Positions 53,668 through 64,000 of a DNA stretch of 64,000 bases are shown here, piece after piece (positions within the stretch are counted from its first letter, which is position 1; the number at the start of each line of letters is the position of its first letter). Source of the DNA: CAISIP01 sp965278985 (GTDB lineage Bacteria > Pseudomonadota > Gammaproteobacteria > Burkholderiales > Burkholderiaceae_C); NCBI GenBank assembly GCA_965278985.1, contig OZ257131.1, positions 1,364,001 to 1,428,000 of the forward strand, read 5' to 3'. The translations under genes and the position numbers were made by a program. A model generated the notes under the pieces. That model was not told the DNA's origin. It worked only from the letters and a program-made list of their open reading frames with translations, and searched no databases.

Positions 53668-55101
53668 ATGTTGTACCAACTCTACGAAACCCAGCGTTCG
53701 CTGATGGAGCCGTTTGCCGACATGGCGCAGATCGCTGCCAAGGCCTACGCGAACCCGTTGTCCGTTCTGGGGCAAACGCCCTTCTCGCAGCGCCTTGCGG
53801 CCGGCTTCGGCCTGATGCACCGCCTGGGGCGGGACTATGAAAAGCCCGAGTTCGGCATCCGCCAGGTGGATGTGGAGGGCACGGCGGTGGCGATCCACGA
53901 GCGTGTGGAAGTCGACAAGCCTTTTTGCGAACTGCGCCGCTTCAAGCGCTTCAGCGACGACCCCGCAACACTGACGCGTCTGAAGGGCCAGCCTGCCGTG
54001 CTGATCGTGGCGCCGCTGTCGGGCCACTACGCCACGCTGCTGCGCGACACCGTGCAGACCATGTTGCGCGGACACAAGGTCTACATCACGGACTGGAAAA
54101 ACGCACGCATGGTGCCGTTGTCCGATGGCAGCTTCCATCTCGACGACTATGTCTTGTACGTGCAGGAGTTCATCCGCCATGTACAGGGCGCATACGGCAA
54201 TTGCCACGTCATGAGCGTGTGCCAGCCCACCGTACCGGTGCTCGCCGCCGTATCCCTCATGGCATCGGCGGGCGAAAAGACACCGCTGAGCATGACCATG
54301 ATGGGCGGCCCCATCGATGCACGCAAGTCGCCTACCGCCGTGAACAACCTGGCGATGAACAAGAGCTTCGAGTGGTTCGAGAACAATGTGATCTACCGCG
54401 TGCCGACCAACTTCCCGGGGGCAGGCCGCCGCGTCTACCCTGGCTTCCTGCAGCATTCGGGCTTCGTGGCCATGAACCCGAGCAACCATGCGAAGAGCCA
54501 CTACGATTATTTCCACCAGCTGGTGAAGGGCGATGACGCCAGCGCCGAGGCGCACCGCAAGTTCTACGACGAATACAACGCCGTGCTGGACATGGACGCG
54601 GACTACTACCTGGAAACCATCCGCACCGTGTTCCAGGAGTTCAGCCTCGTGAATGGCACCTGGGACGTGCGCCTGCCCGATGGCAGCCTGCAGCGCGTGC
54701 GGCCGCAGGACATCCGCGACACCGCCCTGCTCTCCATCGAAGGTGAACTGGACGACATCTCCGGCTCCGGCCAGACCGAAGCGGTACACGCCCTGTGCAG
54801 CAGCGTGCCCGCCAACGCGCACCAGCACTACGAAGTGAAGGGTGCCGGCCACTATGGCATCTTCTCTGGCCGGCGGTGGCGCGAGCTGGTGTATCCGCGG
54901 GTGCGCGATTTCATCCTGGCGCAGCAGCCCACAGTCCCCACGCCCACGCCCTCGCCTGTTGCGGTTGCCACGGCAGCCAAGGCCCCTCCTCGACGCCCCC
55001 GCGCATCGGCCAAGGCGCCTGCCAAGACCCCTGCACAACCTGCTGTGAAGGCCCCCGCCAAGGCCGCGGCCCGCCCCCGGAAAGCCGCCTCCAAGGCCTG
55101 A
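53668..55101 (+). CDS. phaZ: Intracellular polyhydroxyalkanoate depolymerase with histone-H1-like tail
   Basis: A 477-residue PhaZ of the type acting on native PHB granules in the cytoplasm. The catalytic nucleophile is Cys185 in MSVCQPTVP, corresponding to the Cys of the Ralstonia/Cupriavidus PhaZa1 enzyme; the Asp and His are likely in EGELDDIS and GAGHYGIF. Family proteins normally end about residue 415-420. Here a tail of about 59 residues follows, rich in Ala, Lys and Pro with repeated AKAP units, like histone H1 or the tail of PhaF phasins. The tail may bind DNA or polyphosphate. No signal peptide. Start is ATG 53668. Confidence 0.94.
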   Translation: MLYQLYETQRSLMEPFADMAQIAAKAYANPLSVLGQTPFSQRLAAGFGLMHRLGRDYEKPEFGIRQVDVEGTAVAIHERVEVDKPFCELRRFKRFSDDPATLTRLKGQPAVLIVAPLSGHYATLLRDTVQTMLRGHKVYITDWKNARMVPLSDGSFHLDDYVLYVQEFIRHVQGAYGNCHVMSVCQPTVPVLAAVSLMASAGEKTPLSMTMMGGPIDARKSPTAVNNLAMNKSFEWFENNVIYRVPTNFPGAGRRVYPGFLQHSGFVAMNPSNHAKSHYDYFHQLVKGDDASAEAHRKFYDEYNAVLDMDADYYLETIRTVFQEFSLVNGTWDVRLPDGSLQRVRPQDIRDTALLSIEGELDDISGSGQTEAVHALCSSVPANAHQHYEVKGAGHYGIFSGRRWRELVYPRVRDFILAQQPTVPTPTPSPVAVATAAKAPPRRPRASAKAPAKTPAQPAVKAPAKAAARPRKAASKA

Positions 55102-55120
55102 CGTCCCTGCTGTTCGTGCC

Positions 55121-55804
55121 TTGAACGCCAACGCCGCGCAGATCCTGGCCATCCTTCCGCAAACGCAGTGCACGCGTTGTGGATACCCGGATTGCGCGAC
55201 CTACGCGCAGGCGATTGCCGACAGCGCGGCTGATATCAACCAGTGCCCCCCGGGCGGCGCCGAAGGCGTCGATCGGTTGTCGCGCCTGACTGGCTTGCCT
55301 GCCAAGCCGCTCAACCCCGGCAACGGGCTGGAGACGCCCCGCACCGTGGTGTTCATCGACGAGGCCTGGTGCATCGGCTGCACCCTATGCCTCGATGCCT
55401 GCCCCACCGATGCGATCATCGGCGGCAACAAGCGCATGCATACCGTCATCGAGCGCTTCTGCACCGGCTGCGAGTTGTGCCTGCCGGTATGTCCCGTGGA
55501 CTGCATCGAGGTGGAAAACGCCTCGGGGGATCTCACCGGATGGCAGGCGTGGTCCACCGAGCAGGCCGATACCGCGCGGCAGCGCCATGCGGCATCGACG
55601 GCGCGGCGCGCACGGCAGGCCGCTGCGCATGCGGCACGGCAGGAACAGCAGGCGCAGGCCAAGCTGGCCGATCTCGCAGCCCATTCCCGCATCGAAGACC
55701 CCTCCGCACTGGAGCGCAAGCGCAGCCTGGTACAGGCCGCCCTGGAGCGCGCCAGGGCCCGCAAGTCAGCCGACGCGCCCCACCCTCCTCCGGCCAAACC
55801 CTAG
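55121..55804 (+). CDS. Soluble RnfB/RsxB-like polyferredoxin
   Basis: A 227-residue iron-sulfur protein. The N-terminal 4Fe-4S site has the RnfB pattern (C17, C20, C25, C42 in QCTRCGYPDC...NQCPPGG). Then two ferredoxin motifs follow: CIGCTLCLDACPTDAI and CTGCELCLPVCPVDCIEV. The C terminus is a charged, Ala/Arg/Gln-rich helix. It lacks the N-terminal membrane segment of RnfB, and no other rnf genes are present. It probably passes electrons in the cytosol. Start is TTG 55121, 19 bp after phaZ; no better start codon is in frame. Confidence 0.9.
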   Translation: MNANAAQILAILPQTQCTRCGYPDCATYAQAIADSAADINQCPPGGAEGVDRLSRLTGLPAKPLNPGNGLETPRTVVFIDEAWCIGCTLCLDACPTDAIIGGNKRMHTVIERFCTGCELCLPVCPVDCIEVENASGDLTGWQAWSTEQADTARQRHAASTARRARQAAAHAARQEQQAQAKLADLAAHSRIEDPSALERKRSLVQAALERARARKSADAPHPPPAKP

Positions 55805-55821
55805 GGCAGCGCGGATAGTCG

Positions 55822-56012
55822 TTAGCGCAGGCTGCGGTTGATGCGCCCCAGCGCATCCGCGCCAGGGCACAGCTGGGCTTCCTCCAGCGCATTGCGCGGT
55901 AGAGCGTGCGCACGCCGCGGCGCGCCGCATGGGCGAACGGGCCCAGGCCGATGGACGCCGCATCGCTATCGCCCGTCACGCCCAGATGCAGCAGCTCGCC
56001 GCACAACTCCAC
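55822..56012 (-). pseudogene. Possible small gene remnant with one-base frameshift
   Basis: The 309-bp stretch 55805-56113 has no clear intact gene. On the minus strand, one frame from GTG 56012 gives VELCGELLHLGVTGDSD and runs to about 55900. A second frame takes over there with NALEEAQLCPGADALGRINR and stops at 55822. Joining them needs a single missing base near 55895-55903. The pieces look protein-like, but I cannot name a family. A TATAGT hexamer at 56031 could be a plus-strand -10 box for the next gene. This may be a decayed gene or chance. Confidence 0.25.
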
Positions 56013-56113
56013 GAAACGGTAGAGGGACGCTATAGTGGGCCGCGTGCCACGGCGGCAAACACCGGGCACGGTGGGACCAGGGAGCCTGCATACAGCCGTC
56101 AAAGGAGTCCGAC

Positions 56114-56680
56114 ATGCGTTCCCCTGCCCTGCCCCTCCCGTGCGCCCCGCTTTTTCAGATCTTCCAGCGCTTACCGAGCGTCCTGCGCTCTTGCCAGGCC
56201 CTTTTGCTCTTATCGGCAGTGGTCCTGGGCTCCGCCGCCTTCGCGCTCGATGCGCCCAAAGGACCCGTCGTCCTGAGCATCACCGGCAAGGTGCTGCAGG
56301 CCAACAAGGATGGGCGGGCGGACTTCGACATGGCGATGCTCGAGAAGTTGCCGCAACAGAGTTTCACCACGCAGACCCCCTGGCATTCGCAGCCCGTGAA
56401 GTTCACGGGGCCGCTGCTGCGCGACGTGCTGGCCGCGGCAGGTGCCAATGGCAGCAAGATCGTGGCCAAGGCGCTGAACGACTACCGCACCGAGATCCCC
56501 TTCAGCGACGCGCAGCAGCATCCGATGATCGTGGCGCGCCTTCTGAACGACAAGCCGATGCCGGTGCGTGAGAAAGGCCCGCTGTTCATCGTGTACCCCT
56601 ACGACAGCAGCCCGACCCTGCGGGCCGAGGCCTACTACAACCGCTCGGCCTGGCAGTTGCGCGCGCTCAACGTCGAGTGA
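56114..56680 (+). CDS. Periplasmic molybdopterin-oxidoreductase-fold protein without the cofactor cysteine
   Basis: A 188-residue exported protein. A long N-terminal region ends in a signal segment (LLLLSAVVLGSAAFA, cleavage near residue 44). The mature part has the fold signature of the oxidoreductase molybdopterin-binding domain, e.g. VKFTGPLLRDVLAAAGA and YRTEIPFSD. It has no cysteine after the signal, so the Mo-ligating Cys of sulfite-oxidase-type enzymes is absent. It is likely a ligand-binding or sensory domain and not an enzyme. AAAGGAG is 8 bp before ATG. The hybrid kinase follows 132 bp later. Confidence 0.75.
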   Translation: MRSPALPLPCAPLFQIFQRLPSVLRSCQALLLLSAVVLGSAAFALDAPKGPVVLSITGKVLQANKDGRADFDMAMLEKLPQQSFTTQTPWHSQPVKFTGPLLRDVLAAAGANGSKIVAKALNDYRTEIPFSDAQQHPMIVARLLNDKPMPVREKGPLFIVYPYDSSPTLRAEAYYNRSAWQLRALNVE

Positions 56681-56812
56681 GGTAGACGGCCACCTCCGGC
56701 CGCGGCCGGAGGGCGACACGCCCGTGTGACCGCGGGGCAACGCGCCGCCATGAAAATGCGCGCTGTTGCTCCACAATGTTCTCATGCCGGCTCCCCGTCC
56801 CTTTCCCGCCCC

Positions 56813-59854
<3,042 letters not shown>

Positions 59855-59869
59855 GCCTCGTGTGCTGGC

Positions 59870-60346
59870 TCAGGCCAGCGCAGCGAAGGCCCTCACCACC
59901 TCCGGCGGCGCCTGCACCATTTCCACCAGGACGCCCTCCCCCGCGATGGGGAAGGCCTCGTTGGCCTTGGGATGCAGGAAGCAGATGTCGAAGCCCGCGG
60001 CCCCCTTGCGGATGCCCCCCGGCGCAAAACGCACACCCTGCCCCTCCAGCCACGCGACGGCGGCCGGCAGGTCGTCGATCCACAGGCCCACGTGGTTCAG
60101 CGGCGTGGTGTGGACGGCGGGTTTCTTCTCGGGATCCAGAGGCTGCATCAGGTCCACCTCGACCTTGAAGGGGCCGCTGCCCATGGCGCAGATGTCTTCG
60201 TCCACGTTCTCGCGCTCGCTGACGAAATTGCCCGTGACCTCCAGGCCCAGCATGTCCACCCACAGGCGGCGCAGGCGCTGCTTGTCGGGGCCGCCGATGG
60301 CGATCTGCTGGATGCCCAGGACCTTGAACGGACGTTGGGCGCTCAT
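59870..60346 (-). CDS. VOC-family protein, candidate methylmalonyl-CoA epimerase
   Basis: A 158-residue vicinal-oxygen-chelate protein: two beta-alpha-beta-beta-beta units with metal-ligand candidates in LGIQQIAIGG, EVDLMQP, NHVGLWIDD (His) and GVLVEMVQ (Glu). The first-strand His of typical epimerases is Gln here. Its start overlaps the stop of the carboxylase alpha subunit gene (ATGA), which favours the epimerase role after propionyl-CoA carboxylation. A lactoylglutathione-lyase or other VOC function cannot be excluded. Confidence 0.75.
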   Translation of the reverse strand: MSAQRPFKVLGIQQIAIGGPDKQRLRRLWVDMLGLEVTGNFVSERENVDEDICAMGSGPFKVEVDLMQPLDPEKKPAVHTTPLNHVGLWIDDLPAAVAWLEGQGVRFAPGGIRKGAAGFDICFLHPKANEAFPIAGEGVLVEMVQAPPEVVRAFAALA

Positions 60347-62394
60347 TGCTCGAACTCCACGATCGGCTGGTCGACGGTCAGGCTCTCCCCCTTGTTGGCC
60401 AGCACCTTGCCGACCACGCCGTCGGCCGTGGCGAAGAGCACGTTTTCCATCTTCATGGCCTCGATCACGGCCACGCGTTCACCGGCCTGCACCTTCTGGC
60501 CGGGCGACACCGCGATGTCGACCAGCAGGCCGGGCATGGGCGACAGCACGAAGCGGCTCATGTCCGGCGGTGCCTTGAAGGGCATCAGGCGGTGCAGCTC
60601 GGCCATGCGGGGGGATACCACCATCGCTTCGAGCTTGGTGCCGTTGTGCTGCACCACCAAAGCGAGTGGGTTGCGCGGCGCGCCACGTTCGATCTGCGCA
60701 TGGAAGGGCTGGCTGTTGACCTCGCCGCTGATGCTGATGTCGTTGAGGCGCGAAGGCGAGCGGATCTGGAAGCGCTTGGCGCCGACCTGCACCGAGGCAT
60801 ACCCCGTCTCGCCCGTGTACTCGTCCACATGCACGGGCACGTAGCGGTGCTTTCCATCGGCCGACAGGCAGATCACCGTGTAGTCCTTGCCCACCTTGAC
60901 GTGGTAGCCCGGCAACTGGCCCGAGATGCCTGCCGTGCGCTCGCGCGACTTGCGTCGCACGAAGGCCGCCAGCGCGACGAGGAAGTCCGGGTCGTCATGC
61001 GCCACGTCCTCGGCGCGGAAGCCGCCGCCGTAGTGCTGCGCGATGAAACCGGTGTTGAAGTTGCCGGTGACGAAGTCCGGATGTGCCAGCAACGCGGCCT
61101 GGAACGGGATGTTGCTGGACACGCCGCGGATCACGAACGCGTTGAGCGCCGCTCGCATCTTGGTGATGGCGTCCGCGCGGTCCGTGCCGTGCACGATGAG
61201 CTTGGCGATCATCGAGTCGTAGTACATCGGGATCTCGCCACCGTCCTGTACGCCCGTGTCCACGCGAATCCCCAGCAACGCTTTCGTGTCGGCCGCGAAC
61301 ATCGTGGCCTGTGGCGGCTGGAAGCGCACCAACCGGCCCGTGGAGGGCAGGAAGTTGCGGAACGGGTCCTCGGCATTGATACGGCACTCGATGGCCCAGC
61401 CGTTGCGCTGCACGTCGGCCTGTGCCAGCGGCAGCTCTTCGCCAGCCGCCACGCGGATCATGAGTTCCACGAGGTCCAGGCCCGTGATGCATTCCGTGAC
61501 CGGGTGCTCCACCTGCAGGCGCGTGTTCATTTCCAGGAAATAGAAGTCCTGGTCCTTGCCGACCACGAATTCCACCGTGCCGGCGCTCTGGTACTTCACG
61601 GCCTTGGCCAGTTGCACCGCCTGCTCGCCCATGGCCTTGCGCGTGGCGTCGCTGATGAAGGGGGATGGCGCCTCCTCGATGACTTTCTGGTGGCGGCGCT
61701 GGATCGAGCATTCACGCTCGTTCAGGTAGATGACGTTGCCATGGGAATCACCCAGCACCTGGATCTCGATGTGGCGCGGCTGTTCGACGAACTTCTCGAT
61801 GAAGATGCGGTCGTCGCCGAAGCTGTTGCGTGCCTCGTTCTGGCAGGCGGTGAAGCCCTCCAGTGCCTCCTTGTCGTTGAAGGCCACGCGCAAGCCCTTG
61901 CCGCCGCCACCCGCGCTGGCCTTGATCATGACCGGATAACCGATGTCCTTGGCGATCTGCACCGCGCGCTCGGCCGATGGGATCGCTTCGTTCCAGCCCG
62001 GGATGGTGTTGACCTTCGCCTCGTTCGCCAGCTTCTTGGAGGCGATCTTGTCGCCCATGGCCGCGATGGAATAGTGCTTGGGGCCGATGAAGGCAATGCC
62101 CTCTTCCTCCACGCGCTTGGCGAACGCCTCGTTCTCCGACAGGAAACCGTAGCCCGGGTGCACGGCCTCGGCGCCGGTCTGCTTGCAGGCGGCGATGATC
62201 TTGTCGGCCTGCAGGTACGACTCGCGCGAGGGCGCCGCACCGATGTGCACCGCCTCGTCGGCCAGCAGCACATGGCGCGCTTCGCGGTCGGCGTCCGAAT
62301 AGACAGCGACGGTAGCGATGCCCATCTTCTTCGCGGTCTGGATCACGCGGCAGGCGATCTCGCCGCGGTTGGCGATCAGGATCTTCTTGAACAT
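60343..62394 (-). CDS. Acyl-CoA carboxylase alpha subunit (biotin carboxylase + BCCP), propionyl-CoA type
   Basis: A 683-residue biotin-dependent carboxylase subunit. The biotin carboxylase domain (about 1-450) opens with FKKILIANRGEIACRVIQT and has the ATP-grasp loop ASAGGGGKG and EMNTRLQVEHPVTE. A middle BT domain leads to the biotin carrier domain at the end (EAMKMEN, the biotinylated Lys). Length and layout match PccA-type enzymes. Start 62394 is preferred since GGAG lies 9 bases ahead; ATG 62409 is also open. It pairs with the partial beta subunit gene at 63062. Confidence 0.93.
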   Translation of the reverse strand: MFKKILIANRGEIACRVIQTAKKMGIATVAVYSDADREARHVLLADEAVHIGAAPSRESYLQADKIIAACKQTGAEAVHPGYGFLSENEAFAKRVEEEGIAFIGPKHYSIAAMGDKIASKKLANEAKVNTIPGWNEAIPSAERAVQIAKDIGYPVMIKASAGGGGKGLRVAFNDKEALEGFTACQNEARNSFGDDRIFIEKFVEQPRHIEIQVLGDSHGNVIYLNERECSIQRRHQKVIEEAPSPFISDATRKAMGEQAVQLAKAVKYQSAGTVEFVVGKDQDFYFLEMNTRLQVEHPVTECITGLDLVELMIRVAAGEELPLAQADVQRNGWAIECRINAEDPFRNFLPSTGRLVRFQPPQATMFAADTKALLGIRVDTGVQDGGEIPMYYDSMIAKLIVHGTDRADAITKMRAALNAFVIRGVSSNIPFQAALLAHPDFVTGNFNTGFIAQHYGGGFRAEDVAHDDPDFLVALAAFVRRKSRERTAGISGQLPGYHVKVGKDYTVICLSADGKHRYVPVHVDEYTGETGYASVQVGAKRFQIRSPSRLNDISISGEVNSQPFHAQIERGAPRNPLALVVQHNGTKLEAMVVSPRMAELHRLMPFKAPPDMSRFVLSPMPGLLVDIAVSPGQKVQAGERVAVIEAMKMENVLFATADGVVGKVLANKGESLTVDQPIVEFEQ

Positions 62395-62415
62395 TTTTTT
62401 TGTCTCCATTCCGGC

Positions 62416-63036
62416 CTACTGGAGGCCGAGTTCCTTGCGCATGGCCGTGTTGCGGGCCTCGGCGCGCTGGAAGGCCGGGCGTGCGTCGAGGCGCGCGACG
62501 TAGGCCGAAAAGGTGGGCGTGGGCTCGATCTGCTTGAAGCCGATCAGGAAGCGCAGCATGCCGCCGAGCACGACGTCGGCCATGGAGAACTGCTCGCCCA
62601 GCACATAGAACTTTCCTGCGATGGCGCTTTCCGTGGCGGCCAGCATGGCGTCGTAGCTGCCCCAGCCGGCCGAGACTTCCTTGACCGTCCACCCCGAACT
62701 CTTGGCCATCACGGCTGGCTCGATCACGCCGGGCGTGAAGAAGGCCCATCGGAGGTAGGTGCCGCGCTCGGGCGCGTCCAGCGCGGGTGCGAGCCGGCCG
62801 GCCGCGTAGCGATCCGCCAGGTACAGCGAGATGGCCGCGGCTTCGGTGACGACCACGTCGCCATCGACGAGCGTCGGCAGCTTGCCCATCGGATTCTTCG
62901 CCAGCAGCTCGGGGCCCTTCTGGGCGCCCTTCATGATGTCGACCACCGTCAGCGCGTAGGGAACGCCGACTTCTTCGAGCGCCCAGAGCGTGCCGGCGGC
63001 GCGGGAGTACGGGTGGTAGTAGAGGCTCAGGGACAT
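62416..63036 (-). CDS. Glutathione S-transferase
   Basis: A 206-residue GST of the beta/theta-like group. The thioredoxin-like part has YYHPYSRAAGTLWALEEVGV, the NPMGKLPTLVDGD cis-Pro loop and TEAAAISLYLAD; the all-helical domain has GEQFSMADVVLGGMLR. AAGGAG is 7 bp ahead of ATG. It lies between the carboxylase beta and alpha subunit genes, so it is co-transcribed with them. Confidence 0.93.
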   Translation of the reverse strand: MSLSLYYHPYSRAAGTLWALEEVGVPYALTVVDIMKGAQKGPELLAKNPMGKLPTLVDGDVVVTEAAAISLYLADRYAAGRLAPALDAPERGTYLRWAFFTPGVIEPAVMAKSSGWTVKEVSAGWGSYDAMLAATESAIAGKFYVLGEQFSMADVVLGGMLRFLIGFKQIEPTPTFSAYVARLDARPAFQRAEARNTAMRKELGLQ

Positions 63037-63061
63037 GGTGCGCTCCTTGGGATCTGCGGAC

Positions 63062-64000
<939 letters not shown>

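Noticed and set aside
59864..59879. Small hairpin GCTGG-N6-CCAGC between the convergent kinase and VOC genes
   Set aside because: Five-bp stem without a T run on either strand; not enough for a terminator.

Overview
The window reads as a chromosomal segment of a high-GC betaproteobacterium, most likely Burkholderiales and probably Comamonadaceae. The evidence is a Bug/TctC-type tricarboxylate receptor with no other transporter gene near it, a YciB-BolA-PpiC row beside SelO, the MltG-Tmk-HolB-PilZ-TatD row, an intracellular PHA depolymerase, and a dense set of CoA-dependent catabolic genes with ATGA stop/start overlaps. The genus cannot be fixed from the sequence alone. No rRNA, tRNA, CRISPR array, insertion sequence, phage or integrase gene was recognised.

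Layout. 1-6000 (mostly minus strand): the 5' end of a membrane sensor, a GalM/glucarate-dehydratase pair, a PpiC isomerase with a clear intrinsic terminator, BolA, YciB and SelO. 6046-11421 (plus): an acyl-CoA synthetase followed by the four core genes of a Liv-type ABC importer (LivH, M, G, F) without a binding protein. Its LivF has Arg in place of the Walker A Lys. 11440-18776: a lipase-like hydrolase, an enoyl-CoA hydratase, an IclR regulator, and a tightly overlapped divergent operon of Bug receptor, CaiB/BaiF CoA-transferase, thiolase-like protein, DUF35 zinc ribbon and two MaoC-type proteins. This operon is the best candidate for an undescribed catabolic system.

18931-32748 is one long plus-strand fatty-acid/acyl-CoA block behind a palindromic operator: FadJ-like bifunctional enzyme, membrane-anchored M20 peptidase (PM20D1-like), thiolase, two PaaI thioesterases, two acyl-CoA dehydrogenases of different subfamilies, two SDRs, a medium-chain reductase, a GST with an extra C-terminal domain and an ElaA-type GNAT. 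32752-37951 (minus) holds a CorA-like transporter, a 995-residue GGDEF/EAL protein and a FeeM-like N-acyl amino acid synthase candidate.

38232-46823 (plus): Tex, an HDOD protein, a patatin, TrhO, a P-loop kinase, an unrecognised protein, an HSL-type esterase and a hotdog-GNAT fusion. 46862-52414: YgfZ (minus), then MltG, Tmk, HolB, PilZ, TatD and a secreted ankyrin protein. 52546-59854: a cyclase-FHA protein (minus), PHA depolymerase with a histone-H1-like tail, a soluble RnfB-like ferredoxin, a possible gene remnant, and a periplasmic molybdopterin-fold protein paired with a hybrid histidine kinase. 59870-64000 (minus): a propionyl-CoA carboxylase-type operon (beta subunit cut by the window edge, GST, alpha subunit, VOC epimerase candidate).

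Taken together the genes describe a cell living on fatty and other organic acids: import and CoA activation, beta-oxidation, propionyl-CoA disposal and PHA reserve turnover. Several possible links between lipid-like acyl-amino-acid signals, c-di-GMP and lipid catabolism are inferences only.
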